A stretch of DNA of 31,411 nucleotides from JBBSBR01 sp038251135 (GCA_038251135.1 JBBSBR010000009.1:1-31411), one strand, 5' to 3'. Shown: positions 20,785 through 29,101, numbered from the stretch's first letter. The notes: generated by a model from the letters alone, not told the origin. A program made the numbers and translations.

Positions 20785-20801
20785 CTATTTTAAGCTATAA
20801 T
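20773..20801 (+). promoter_or_regulatory. promoter of the RRM gene
   Basis: TTTACA (20773-20778) and TATAAT (20796-20801) are 17 bp apart. The transcript would start near 20808 and carry a leader of about 83 nt, long for this window. Confidence 0.75.
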
Positions 20802-20862
20802 ACAACCTGTTAGATTAAAAAACGTTCGGTAATAACTGAATGTATGATCGTCCCGGCACTAG

Positions 20863-20886
20863 CTTGGCGATGTAATAGGAGCCAAG
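20863..20886 (+). promoter_or_regulatory. hairpin holding the RRM ribosome-binding site
   Basis: CTTGGC (20863-20868) pairs with GCCAAG (20881-20886); the loop ends in GGA of the GGAG ribosome-binding site (20878-20881). This could give temperature- or protein-dependent translation, as in cold-shock and autoregulated RNA-binding protein genes. Confidence 0.45.
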
Positions 20887-20890
20887 TTAC

Positions 20891-21151
20891 GTGGCTAAGA
20901 AACTGTTTGTAGGCAACTTGCCTTACTCTACTACCAATGAATCACTGGGTGAATTTTTCGCTCAGTTCGGCGAGGTCATGTCGGCCGCGGTCATTATGGA
21001 CCGTGCGACTGATCGTTCGAAGGGTTTCGGCTTTGTCGAAATGACCAACGACGCTGAGGCTGACGCCGCTATCGCCAAGGGCGACGGCGCCGAGATGGAC
21101 GGCCGTCGCTTGACGGTTAGCGAAGCTCGACCGAAAGTCGACGCCCGCTAA
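20891..21151 (+). CDS. RRM-domain RNA-binding protein
   Basis: An 86-residue single RNA-recognition-motif protein. RNP2 is KLFVGNLPY (residues 4-12) and RNP1 is KGFGFVEM (about 44-51), with the aromatic residues needed to stack on RNA. Bacterial proteins of this type (Rbp of cyanobacteria and CPR) bind mRNA and often respond to cold. GTG is the start, with GGAG 9 nt upstream. The glycine-rich C-terminal tail common in cyanobacterial versions is absent. A terminator follows. Confidence 0.95.
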   Translation: MAKKLFVGNLPYSTTNESLGEFFAQFGEVMSAAVIMDRATDRSKGFGFVEMTNDAEADAAIAKGDGAEMDGRRLTVSEARPKVDAR

Positions 21152-21177
21152 GTCCGGTTCCGGTAGTTTATAGAAAG

Positions 21178-21200
21178 GGAGCCGTCAGGCTCCTTTTTTT
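21178..21200 (+). terminator. intrinsic terminator of the RRM gene
   Basis: GGAGCC, GTCA and GGCTCC are followed by seven T. Confidence 0.9.
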
Positions 21201-21301
21201 GTGCGTTATGTTCCAGCTTTGCCGGCAGTAATCGGGCGGCTATCGAAAAGGCAGAACTTGGGTCGTGTTCGGCATGCCGCTGAACTGCTGTCCGTGATAC
21301 C

Positions 21302-21329
21302 AAAAAAGAGCCGGTGAGGCTCTTTTTTT
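21302..21329. terminator. bidirectional terminator
   Basis: AAAAAAGAGCC and GGCTCTTTTTTT flank a 5-nt loop, so the hairpin has a T-run on both strands. It ends the minus-strand gene at 21355 and any read-through from the RRM gene. Confidence 0.88.
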
Positions 21330-21354
21330 GACGGACCGGAGAGTGGGCTTGAAG

Positions 21355-21843
21355 CTACTTCTTGCCTTGGGCGACGTAGTCGGCGATGGCCTGGGCAACC
21401 TTGCCGTCGGTCTTGAGGTTCTCCCAGAAGAGTACCTGACTGCGGGAGATGTACATGACATCTTCCGGACCGTGGAGTTCACCGCCGAGCTTGGCGAGTG
21501 AAACCTGCGGCGAAGCGCTTGAGGTCTTGTCGGTCGGCTGAACCTGCTGCTGAACCTGGAGGTAGTAAATATTCTTTAAAACCACGTAGCTGCTGTCGGT
21601 CTTGGTAAGCTTACCGAAGTAGACTTGGCCGTTAGTTAGGAACACGGCCTGGAACTGCTTACCCTTGACTGCGGCATCGGCGGTCACGGTGTTGACGGCT
21701 CGGAGCGCGTAATAACCGATAAAGGTAAATGATGCAACGATCAGAACGATCGATAAGAGACGTGAAAGATTGTTGCTCCCGGTGACTTCGGGAACGGCGG
21801 GCGAGACATTGCCTTGCTCAGAATAAGACTTGCGGACATCCAT
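21355..21843 (-). CDS. single-pass membrane protein conserved in CPR
   Basis: A 162-residue protein with a cytoplasmic N-terminus, one helix (about 27-47) and a soluble domain of about 105 residues. The domain reads FQAVFLTNGQVYFGKL, then VVLKNIYYLQVQQQ and GPEDVMYISRSQVLFWENL, a combination that I associate with uncharacterised CPR membrane proteins. ATG 21843 is chosen because GGAG lies 9 nt upstream; an in-frame ATG at 21858 has no such site. It is divergent from the ATPase operon. Confidence 0.75.
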   Translation of the reverse strand: MDVRKSYSEQGNVSPAVPEVTGSNNLSRLLSIVLIVASFTFIGYYALRAVNTVTADAAVKGKQFQAVFLTNGQVYFGKLTKTDSSYVVLKNIYYLQVQQQVQPTDKTSSASPQVSLAKLGGELHGPEDVMYISRSQVLFWENLKTDGKVAQAIADYVAQGKK

Positions 21844-21912
21844 AAGAATTAACTCCATCTATACTATCATTGTGCCTATGTTAGCAGACCCACAGATATA
21901 CTGTCTATGTTT

Positions 21913-21941
21913 TTGCTAGATTACCACTCTCGGGCTATAAT
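21913..21941 (+). promoter_or_regulatory. promoter of the F1-like ATPase operon
   Basis: TTGCTA (21913-21918) and TATAAT (21936-21941) are spaced by 17 bp. The transcript would start near 21948, and GGAGGTG (21954-21960) follows. Confidence 0.75.
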
Positions 21942-21972
21942 CATAAGCATCATGGAGGTGAATACTGAGAAG

Positions 21973-22797
21973 ATGCTGAAATCTCTGCTGCGCCGCGCTG
22001 CGGGCTCGCTGGCGGCCGCATTACTTATGATAGGCTTCAGCGGCAACGCCATGGCCAGTCTGTCCCAAGGCTTCGCTACTTCGAGTACGATAGCCACCGG
22101 CAGTTTGGTGTCGCTCGATGCCAAGGTCAGCGGCAGCGTTGTGGCAGCGGACGTTACAAACTCCTCGCGCCTCTTTGGCGTGGCTATACCGCCGACCTCG
22201 GCGTCGATTTCTCTGAGCGGTGCCAACAACCAGGGCCAGATTCAAGTAGCGACCAGCGGTACTGCTACGGTTCTGGTGAGCACTGCCAACGGCGCGATTA
22301 AGGTTGGTGACTTCGTGGCCGCATCGACCATCGGCGGAGTCGGCCAGAAGGCCATCGGGAGCGTCCGGGTGATCGGCACGGCTCAAGCCGATTTCGACGG
22401 TTCGGGTGAGAATGTCGCCAAGCGGACTATCGATATCGACGGCAAGCCGACCGAGGTTTCGATCGGACAGATCCCGATTGAGATTTCGGTTTCGACTTAC
22501 ACCAAGGACGACAACCAGTCGTTTAAAGTTCCGTCCTGGGCGCAGGGCCTGTCGAATACCCTCGCCGGCAAGAGCGTCGACCCGATACGAATATTAGTTG
22601 CGGGTTTGGTACTGATTATTGCTATTATAAGTATAACCGTTTTGCTTTATTCAGCGGTTCGTAACAGTATCATTTCAATCGGCCGTAACCCGCTGTCGAA
22701 GCGATCGGTTTTGGCAGGGTTGTTCCAAGTCCTATTGATCTGTCTGGTGATCCTAATAGCCGCCGTCGCCGTAATATACTTTGTGATCTCGAGTTGA
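21973..22797 (+). CDS. secreted-type membrane protein at the c-subunit position of the F1-like operon
   Basis: A 274-residue protein. Residues 1-28 form a signal peptide (KSLLRR, a hydrophobic core, then NAMA|S). Residues 30-195 are beta-rich; the part VSTANGAIKVGDFVAAS with VIGTAQADFDG resembles a domain found in CPR and phage surface proteins. The last 72 residues form a helical hairpin with loop GRNPLSK (about 237-243), like the RNP/RQP loop of F-type c subunits. Both helices lack Asp or Glu, so proton or sodium binding of the usual kind is impossible. ATG 21973 is preferred because of the perfect GGAGGTG 12 nt upstream; ATG 21952 is the alternative. It is the first gene of the ATPase operon. 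Confidence 0.75.
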   Translation: MLKSLLRRAAGSLAAALLMIGFSGNAMASLSQGFATSSTIATGSLVSLDAKVSGSVVAADVTNSSRLFGVAIPPTSASISLSGANNQGQIQVATSGTATVLVSTANGAIKVGDFVAASTIGGVGQKAIGSVRVIGTAQADFDGSGENVAKRTIDIDGKPTEVSIGQIPIEISVSTYTKDDNQSFKVPSWAQGLSNTLAGKSVDPIRILVAGLVLIIAIISITVLLYSAVRNSIISIGRNPLSKRSVLAGLFQVLLICLVILIAAVAVIYFVISS

Positions 22798-22799
22798 GT

Positions 22800-23390
22800 A
22801 TGGAACTTATTATCTTAGCGGCCGTCGTTCTGGTACTGACCTTCACGGTCGTCATTCAGAACTTTCAGTTGCGCCGTCTGAACATCAAAATAGCTGCGGA
22901 CCAGGCTCAGCCGAAGCCCATCCATATCACTGAGCCGACGGCCGCCGATCTGGAAGCCAAGCTCAAGGCCGCCTACGAAGCCAAGATTATCGAGGCTACG
23001 GCGACGTTCGGCGAAGACCTCAAGGCGACCTCGACCCGGTTGTCCGAGCAGGTATCGCGCCTCACGACGAACGTGATCGAGGAGGAGCTCGAAGCCTACC
23101 AGAAGACGCTGGAGGGGGTGCGACAAACCGCCACGGAGGCCATGGAGAATATCCGCCAGGCGGTCGAGCAGCAGCGAGTGGAATTGCGGCAGTCGATGGA
23201 GGCCGACTTCGCCTCGGAGAAAGAGCGTATGGCCGCCAAGTTCGACACCAAGCTGGGCGACATCGTCTCGTCGTACATCTCGGAATCCCTCGGCGGCGGC
23301 GTCGATCTGGGCTCTCAGCTCCAGTACGTAGTAAATTCGCTCGAAGAGCACAAAGCCGAGCTTAAGAAGGACCTTACCAGTGGCGTTTGA
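22800..23390 (+). CDS. atpF: F-type ATPase subunit b-like protein
   Basis: A 196-residue peripheral-stalk protein. One N-terminal helix (about 2-20) is followed by a long charged coiled coil (about 50-165), with repeated Glu/Lys/Arg and Ala heptads such as QQRVELRQSMEADFASEKERM. It is longer than a typical 156-residue b subunit. The gene starts 2 nt after the preceding stop, and its end overlaps the delta-like gene by 11 bp, so it belongs to the operon. The family is assigned from architecture and position, because b subunits conserve little sequence. Confidence 0.8.
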   Translation: MELIILAAVVLVLTFTVVIQNFQLRRLNIKIAADQAQPKPIHITEPTAADLEAKLKAAYEAKIIEATATFGEDLKATSTRLSEQVSRLTTNVIEEELEAYQKTLEGVRQTATEAMENIRQAVEQQRVELRQSMEADFASEKERMAAKFDTKLGDIVSSYISESLGGGVDLGSQLQYVVNSLEEHKAELKKDLTSGV

Positions 23391-23856
23391 ATTGCCCAAA
23401 GCTGTTTATAGTCCGGAGTTGCTGGAGTCGGTCGTCTTCGAAATTCAGCAGTATCTCGACTGGTACCGACAGTCCGGCGTCAAGCAGCGGGTGGGTGCGC
23501 AGCCCGTTGAAGAGCCGACCCACTCGGCCGAGACGGTGCTCACCATTGAGGCCTGGACCGCGGGCAAGCAACTGACGCTGGAGAGTCTTGAGGAGCTGAT
23601 TACGGTTCTCAAGGGCCTTAAATTGCCCGTCGTCCACATCACCTTGGCCGCCCTGCCCAACCATACCCAACGAACGCAGCTGGTGGACTGGTTCCGCCTT
23701 AATACGGCGCCCAATCTGTTGCTGGCCTTCATTGCCGACCGAAACCTGGGCGGAGGGATCGTGGTCCGGACGCCCAACCATGTCTTCGACTACTCCTGGC
23801 GGCAGAAGCTGGTTGAGGGGCGCGATAAGATACCGGAGATAGTGCGCAATGTTTGA
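23380..23856 (+). CDS. atpH: F-type ATPase subunit delta-like protein
   Basis: A 158-residue protein equivalent to delta/OSCP, which joins the stalk to the top of F1. The conserved C-terminal part is clear: DRNLGGGIVVRTPNHVFDYSWRQKL corresponds to the family's 'GGxxxRxxxxxxDxSxxxxL' segment. The N-terminal helical domain is short compared with the usual 175-180 residues. The GTG start overlaps the b-like gene, and its end overlaps the alpha gene by 8 bp. Confidence 0.85.
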   Translation: MAFELPKAVYSPELLESVVFEIQQYLDWYRQSGVKQRVGAQPVEEPTHSAETVLTIEAWTAGKQLTLESLEELITVLKGLKLPVVHITLAALPNHTQRTQLVDWFRLNTAPNLLLAFIADRNLGGGIVVRTPNHVFDYSWRQKLVEGRDKIPEIVRNV

Positions 23857-25357
23857 TAATCCCAAATTTGCCAAGCTTGTCGCTGCCGGCAAGGCCACCG
23901 GCGAGGTTATCGGAGTCGATCGCTTCCTGGTAACGGTTCGCGGTCTCGGTGAGATCGGTGCCAATGCCTTGGTCTACTTCGAGAACGGCCATCAGGGAAT
24001 CGTTCGTGAAGTGCGCGACGACACCGTGATGATCTTAAACATGACGGATGAAACAATTCCCCTGGGGACGCTGGCTGTGATCGAGGCGGACGAACTAGTG
24101 ACGGGCGTCGGCGAGTCGCTCATTGGCCGCGTCGTCTCGGTGACGGGTCAGCCGCTCGACGGCAAGGGCCCCATTACCTTCAGCCAGATGGCGCCGGTAT
24201 TTAGGCTTGCACCGGGGATTATTGAGCGTCAGAACCTGTCGGATTCGCTCACGACCGGCGTCGCCATTACCGATCAGCTCTTCCCGCTCGTGAAAGGCCA
24301 GCGTATCGCGGTACTCGGCGACAACAAGACCGGCAAAAGCGCCTTCACCGCCCAAGTAACTCTGGCCCAGGCGGGGACGGGAACGATCGTGGTACACGTA
24401 CTGATTGCAAAGCGTAAATCCGACGTAGACTATCTGATCAATAAACTCAATGAAACGGGCGCCATGAGCTATTGCGTCGTAATCGTTGCCAGTGTCTTCG
24501 ACACGCTCACTCAGAGCTACCTGGCGCCGTACGTCGGGGCGGCCATTGCCGAGTTCTTCTGGTTTAGCGGGCGCGACGGCATTATTATCTACGACGACCT
24601 CTCCAATCACGCCAAGGTCTACCGCGAACTCTCACTGTTGCTCAAGGTCAGCCCGGGACGCGCCAGCTATCCGGGAGACATGTTCTACGCCCACTCGTCG
24701 CTGCTGGAGCGGGCGGGACGTCTGGTTAAGAACGGCGCAACACTGGCTTCGATCCCGGTTATCTCAACTCCGAGTAACGATATTACCGCCCCGCTCCCGA
24801 CTTCGATTATGTCGATTACCGACGGCCAGCTGATCTTCGACTCGGACGCTTTCAGATCGGGAATCCGGCCGGCCGTCAGCGTGGGGCTCTCCGTCTCGCG
24901 CGTGGGTGGCGTCGGCCAGAATAAACGCCAGAAAAAGTTAACGGCTTCAATCTTTAAGAAGTTGGCATCCTACCGTGAAGCAGCGGAGTTTTCGCACTTC
25001 GGCTCAGAGCTTGCCATCGAGGCCAAGACGTCGCTGGAGCTTGGCAAGCGCGTCTACGAGGCCCTCAAGCAGCCTCCGGATGTTATCTATACCGCCAACG
25101 AACAAGATCTCATCCTCGGAACCGTCATGAAGACCGAGGGCCGCATTACGATCAACATCGACAGTCTCAAGCGCAAGGCCAAGGAGTTGGCCCCCACCCT
25201 GACGGCGGAGAGCGACTGGGACGCCGCTATCGCCAAATTGTTGGCCGAAGTAACCGTTCAAGCGCCAACGGCTCCTCCGCCCCCGCCGCAAACCGGCGGA
25301 CAACCCGCCGTTGGTGCCGCCGAGGCAGCGCCCGTTCCGGCTCAGGTGGCTAAGTAA
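23849..25357 (+). CDS. atpA: F1 ATPase subunit alpha (divergent)
   Basis: A 502-residue noncatalytic nucleotide-binding subunit. The P-loop is GDNKTGKS (157-164), where canonical alpha has GDRQTGKT. The arginine-finger segment SVSRVGG is kept, although the following AAQ is VGQ. The N-terminal tail that binds delta is shortened: the chain begins almost directly in the beta-barrel. The C-terminus carries a Pro/Ala-rich extension (TAPPPPPQTGGQ) absent from normal alpha subunits. These changes fit an adapted F1 more than a standard ATP synthase. It overlaps delta at the start and gamma at the end (TAATG). Confidence 0.93.
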   Translation: MFDNPKFAKLVAAGKATGEVIGVDRFLVTVRGLGEIGANALVYFENGHQGIVREVRDDTVMILNMTDETIPLGTLAVIEADELVTGVGESLIGRVVSVTGQPLDGKGPITFSQMAPVFRLAPGIIERQNLSDSLTTGVAITDQLFPLVKGQRIAVLGDNKTGKSAFTAQVTLAQAGTGTIVVHVLIAKRKSDVDYLINKLNETGAMSYCVVIVASVFDTLTQSYLAPYVGAAIAEFFWFSGRDGIIIYDDLSNHAKVYRELSLLLKVSPGRASYPGDMFYAHSSLLERAGRLVKNGATLASIPVISTPSNDITAPLPTSIMSITDGQLIFDSDAFRSGIRPAVSVGLSVSRVGGVGQNKRQKKLTASIFKKLASYREAAEFSHFGSELAIEAKTSLELGKRVYEALKQPPDVIYTANEQDLILGTVMKTEGRITINIDSLKRKAKELAPTLTAESDWDAAIAKLLAEVTVQAPTAPPPPPQTGGQPAVGAAEAAPVPAQVAK

Positions 25358-26211
25358 TGAGGCAGGCACTCACCATCCAGAAAGAAGCCGGCCAAGTTGG
25401 CACGATTACCAACCTGACGTCGATCTTCGAATCCATCGCCTCGATGCGCATCGGCAAGATCAAAGATCGCGTGACCCGCTCCCAGTTGTTCTTTGCCGAA
25501 CTCTGGCAGATTTACTCCCAGTTACGCGTCGATCCGGACTCCCGCCTCACCGGCAAAAACGGCCCCAAGCGGGACAAGCCCAACGTATTCCTGGTTCTGA
25601 CATCAGAAGGGGGACTGTCAGGCGATATTGATGCCAGAATCGTTCGTACCGTCATCGAAAATTACGATCCCGCGACGACCGACCTGATTGTGATCGGCGC
25701 TCACGGCGCGACGCAATTTATTCAGAACAAGATCAAGATTAAACGATATTTTCGTCTGCCGGACGTCGATCAGGCCATTGACGTATCGCCGATCGTCCAG
25801 GAGCTCATGGGCTATAAGTTCCCGACTGTCTGGTTTCAGCGCTACGTATCGCTGTCCGATCAGGAGGCGGGCCGTATTGACCTGTTGGGCCGGGTTCGGG
25901 CGCTGGGGTCGGACACCGCCGAGAAGCAGACCGAGGTCATCAGTCCGCACGATTACCTCTTTGAGCCGACCGTCAACGACGTGGTCAAGTATCTCGAGAG
26001 CGTCATGATGGAGATTGCCCTGTCGCAGGTGATCCTCGAGTCGCGTTTGGCACAGTACGCCTCGCGCTTTACCGCCATGAGCGCCGCCAAGAAGCGCGCC
26101 CGAGAGATGCAAATTGAACTGATCATGTCGTATAACCGGGCTAAGCGCGGCGAAGCCGACGACCGTATTAAAGAGATCGTAAACTCCATGAATGCATTAC
26201 ACGTAGGATAA
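25357..26211 (+). CDS. atpG: F1 ATPase subunit gamma (divergent)
   Basis: A 284-residue central rotor shaft. The terminal helices form the coiled coil: the N-terminal one is IFESIASMRIGKIKDRV and the C-terminal one is SRFTAMSAAKKRAREMQIEL followed by YNRAKRGEADDRIKEIVNS, which clearly matches the gamma signature. The usual SDRGLCGGFN motif reads TSEGGLSGDID. The start overlaps the alpha stop by one base. Presence of a full shaft means that rotation within F1 should be possible. Confidence 0.93.
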   Translation: MRQALTIQKEAGQVGTITNLTSIFESIASMRIGKIKDRVTRSQLFFAELWQIYSQLRVDPDSRLTGKNGPKRDKPNVFLVLTSEGGLSGDIDARIVRTVIENYDPATTDLIVIGAHGATQFIQNKIKIKRYFRLPDVDQAIDVSPIVQELMGYKFPTVWFQRYVSLSDQEAGRIDLLGRVRALGSDTAEKQTEVISPHDYLFEPTVNDVVKYLESVMMEIALSQVILESRLAQYASRFTAMSAAKKRAREMQIELIMSYNRAKRGEADDRIKEIVNSMNALHVG

Positions 26212-26215
26212 TATT

Positions 26216-27526
26216 ATGAGCGCAACTACCGGACACATTGTAACCATTCGAGGCCTCATCGTAGAGGTCGCTTTCGCGGGGGCTGAGAAGCCAAGTCTGC
26301 GCGAGCTCGTATTGCTGGACGGCCACCCCGATGTCTCGCTTGAGATATCGTCGTTTAACGATCGCGGCCATGCCGTTTGTATCAGCTTTACGACGAGCGC
26401 GTTCGTGAAGCGCGGCGCCAAGGTGGTCGCAACGGGCCGTAACATCTCCGTACCGACCGGCGCAGCGGCTCTCGGCCGGCTCTTCAACGCCCTCGGCGAG
26501 GCCACGGACAATATCGGTCCGATACCCGACGACTTACCTCGCCGCAGTATCTATAAATCGGCCGGAAACACTCAAATCTTTGACAACAAAGATGAACTGC
26601 TCGAGACCGGCATCAAAGTCATCGACTTTTTCACGCCTTTCGTCAAAGGCCGCAAAATCGGCATCATCGGCGGTGCCGGTGTAGGCAAGACGGTTCTCAT
26701 CATGGAACTCATCCACAACATTGGCAAGGATCCGACGAAGCTGGCCTTCTTTGCCGGTATCGGCGAGCGTATTCGTGAGGGCGCCGAGCTCTACCAGACG
26801 CTGTTGGAACGCGACATGCTCAAGACGACGGCAATGTTTTACGGGCAGATGAACGAAAACCCCGCCATGCGCGCCACGATCGGGCTTTCGGCAGCGACTC
26901 TGGCCGAGTATTTCCGCGACGAAGAAAAGCGCGATATCCTCTTCTTCGTGGACAATGTTTACCGTCATATTCAGGCCGGCAACGAGCTTTCGACCATGAT
27001 GGGGCAAATTCCAAGCGAGGGCGGCTACCAGGCCACGATCTTCTCCGACCTTAAGCGCCTGCAGGATCGATTGACCTCCAACGCCAACGGCTCGATTACC
27101 TCAATCCAGACGATCTTCATCCCCGCCGACGACTTGACTGACCCGGCCGTCCAGGAAATTTCAAGTCAGATCGACTCGGTCATCGTGCTCTCCCGCGCCG
27201 TGGCGGAAGCCGGAATCCGGCCCGCCGTCGACCTTATCAAGACCAACTCGTCGTTGGTCACCCCCGAAATCGTCGGCGACCGCCACTATCTGCTCGTCAC
27301 CCAAGTTCAGGCCATCATGCAGAAGTACGACTCCCTCAAAAACATCATCGCCATCATCGGCGAGAACGAGCTCTCGCCTCAGGACCGGGCCGACTACCAG
27401 AAGGCCAAGAAGCTCATCGAATTTTTCGCGCAAAGCATGTTTGTGACGGAGGCCTTAAATGGCATTCCGGGTCAATATTTTAACCGCGAGCAGACTCTCA
27501 GCGGCATTGAGGAGATCCTGATCTGA
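26216..27526 (+). CDS. atpD: F1 ATPase subunit beta (catalytic, divergent)
   Basis: A 436-residue catalytic subunit, shorter than the usual 460-480. The Walker A motif is GGAGVGKT (152-159), the catalytic Glu184 lies in GERIREG, and Walker B is ILFFVDN, all intact, so ATP hydrolysis is expected. The DELSEED lever reads NELSPQD and has lost most of its acidic residues, which may alter torque transfer to gamma. AGGA lies 7 nt before the ATG. The stop overlaps the epsilon start (TGATG). Confidence 0.95.
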   Translation: MSATTGHIVTIRGLIVEVAFAGAEKPSLRELVLLDGHPDVSLEISSFNDRGHAVCISFTTSAFVKRGAKVVATGRNISVPTGAAALGRLFNALGEATDNIGPIPDDLPRRSIYKSAGNTQIFDNKDELLETGIKVIDFFTPFVKGRKIGIIGGAGVGKTVLIMELIHNIGKDPTKLAFFAGIGERIREGAELYQTLLERDMLKTTAMFYGQMNENPAMRATIGLSAATLAEYFRDEEKRDILFFVDNVYRHIQAGNELSTMMGQIPSEGGYQATIFSDLKRLQDRLTSNANGSITSIQTIFIPADDLTDPAVQEISSQIDSVIVLSRAVAEAGIRPAVDLIKTNSSLVTPEIVGDRHYLLVTQVQAIMQKYDSLKNIIAIIGENELSPQDRADYQKAKKLIEFFAQSMFVTEALNGIPGQYFNREQTLSGIEEILI

Positions 27527-27831
27527 TGGCCGATCAGTACGTGGTGCCGGCGCCGCCGACAGCCGAGGCCGAAGCGGATGCTAAGCAAAAACGCTTCAAG
27601 GTGAAGATATTCTCGCCGTACCAAACCTACTATCAGGGCGAAGCGGTCTCGCTCTCGGCCGCCAACCGCACCGGACCGTTCGACGTCCTACCGGGCCACA
27701 TCAACTTCTTCTCACTGTTGGACGGCGGGCAGGTAGTGGTGAATACCGGCTTCCAGCGGCTGGAATTTGAAATCGCCCGCGGTATTTTGCGCGTTAACGG
27801 CAATGAAGTAACCTTGTTTGCCGACGTTTAG
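27526..27831 (+). CDS. atpC: F1 ATPase subunit epsilon (short form)
   Basis: A 101-residue protein. After an Ala/Pro-rich N-terminal tail (about 20 residues) it has only the beta-sandwich: KRFKVKIFSPYQTYYQGEA, then GPFDVLPGHINFFSLLDGG, which matches the family 'GxxGVLPGHxPLxxxL' motif. The C-terminal helical hairpin that inhibits ATP hydrolysis in bacterial enzymes is absent. A hydrolysing motor would be favoured by this loss. It is the last gene of the operon. Confidence 0.9.
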   Translation: MADQYVVPAPPTAEAEADAKQKRFKVKIFSPYQTYYQGEAVSLSAANRTGPFDVLPGHINFFSLLDGGQVVVNTGFQRLEFEIARGILRVNGNEVTLFADV

Positions 27832-27917
27832 TCACTGATCCTGAAACCAGCGGCCTCCCTTCGGTGTGCTAAACTGATTGCGGTTCACAAACTGCACCTT
27901 CGACATTGGAGTCGACG

Positions 27918-28964
27918 TTGGTATACGCACGCACACCCTTGCCTCAGCTAGTGAGTCGGGCGCTGAAGCCAAACCCGCTCCTGCGTCATGTTATTACTGC
28001 CGACATGTTCACCCCGGATTTGATCGATCAGCTCTTTCAGCGTTCGCTCGAGATGGGCTATAGCGTTCACCACGATGCCAGGAATCGGCGGCTCGGCAAC
28101 ATTCTGCGTGGCCGAATCATGTACCGGCTGTTTGCTGCGGAGTCGACCCGAACGTACGAGTCGTTCGGTATGGCCGGAGCTCACATGGGCATGACCGTCT
28201 TCGGTACGCAGGGGGTAACCTTCTCGTCCGAATCAAAGAGCGGGGAAGCCCTTTCCGGAACGTCCGAGGCAAAGGGAGAGACGCGCCTCGATACCTTCTC
28301 CAGCCTATCGGCCTTTATGCCCAGCCTCTTCATTTATCGCAGCAAGAACATAGGCGACGTGGCTGCGGCGGCGTTGACGGCCAGCGTTCCGATCATCAAC
28401 GGCGGCGACGGCAGCGGGGAGCACCCCTCACAGGCGCTTTTGGATCTATTCACCATCCAGCAGGAAGTTGGGCGATTGGACAACCTGCGCATCGCCATCA
28501 TCGGTGATTCGTGGAACAGCCGCGTGGCGCGCAGCGACGCCATTCTGCTCAACAAGTTCCCCGGCAACCACATCGATTTCATCTCGCCGCCCGAATTCCG
28601 AATGCGGGATGACATCCTCACGATACTGAGGGAGAGTGGTACCAGCTACGAGATTCACGACCGGAAATTCCCGGCAGTTTCGGAAGCCAATATCGTGATG
28701 GTTCTGCGGATGCAGAAGGAGCGCGCGACACAGGAACAGATCGCCCTCGTTACCAACCACCCCGAGGTGATTGCCCGATACCGTTTCGGGCCAAGCGATG
28801 CCGCGGCCATGCGGCCGGATGGACGCATCTTGCACCCGCTGCCTCGTGTCGATGAGCTGAGCGTTGAGCTCGACACCGACCCTAAGGCCGCTTATATGCG
28901 CCAGATGCACTACGGCATGCTCGTGCGAATGGCTCTCACCGAATGGGTCCTGAACGAGGAGTAG
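27918..28964 (+). CDS. pyrB: aspartate carbamoyltransferase
   Basis: A 348-residue enzyme for the second step of pyrimidine synthesis. Carbamoyl-phosphate residues lie in ESTRTYESF, the HPSQALLDLFTI motif is intact, and the aspartate side has VLRMQKER and LHPLPRVDEL, which identify pyrB rather than ornithine carbamoyltransferase. It has about 30 extra residues at the N-terminus compared with E. coli PyrB. TTG 27918 is chosen because GGAG (27908-27911) lies at the right distance; the upstream TTG at 27906 has none. TGCTAAACT near 27868 may be its promoter. Other pyr genes are not in the window. Confidence 0.92.
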   Translation: MVYARTPLPQLVSRALKPNPLLRHVITADMFTPDLIDQLFQRSLEMGYSVHHDARNRRLGNILRGRIMYRLFAAESTRTYESFGMAGAHMGMTVFGTQGVTFSSESKSGEALSGTSEAKGETRLDTFSSLSAFMPSLFIYRSKNIGDVAAAALTASVPIINGGDGSGEHPSQALLDLFTIQQEVGRLDNLRIAIIGDSWNSRVARSDAILLNKFPGNHIDFISPPEFRMRDDILTILRESGTSYEIHDRKFPAVSEANIVMVLRMQKERATQEQIALVTNHPEVIARYRFGPSDAAAMRPDGRILHPLPRVDELSVELDTDPKAAYMRQMHYGMLVRMALTEWVLNEE

Positions 28965-29044
28965 TAACTATGCCGGGCAAAGATCACAACTGATTTTTGG
29001 CCGGCTTATTATTTTTGGCCGACCCATGGCTATCCGAAAAACTG

Positions 29045-29073
29045 TTGACATCCAGATAAGCGTAAGCATAATA
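29045..29073 (+). promoter_or_regulatory. promoter of the 67-aa gene
   Basis: TTGACA (29045-29050) is followed by CATAAT/ATAATA at 16-17 bp spacing. AGGA lies 6 nt before the ATG at 29102. Confidence 0.7.
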
Positions 29074-29101
29074 CAGATAAGAACACTAAACAGGAATTCG
29101 T

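Noticed and set aside
20878..20886. GGAGCCAAG in front of the RRM gene, resembling the cassette junction
   Set aside because: There is no GTT..AA motif 29 nt upstream and no array context; the GGAG is the ribosome-binding site.
24057..24072. CCCCTGGGGACGCT inside atpA, resembling an arm of the 53-bp palindrome
   Set aside because: There is no second arm, and the bases encode a normal stretch of the alpha subunit (IPLGTL), so this is a chance match.
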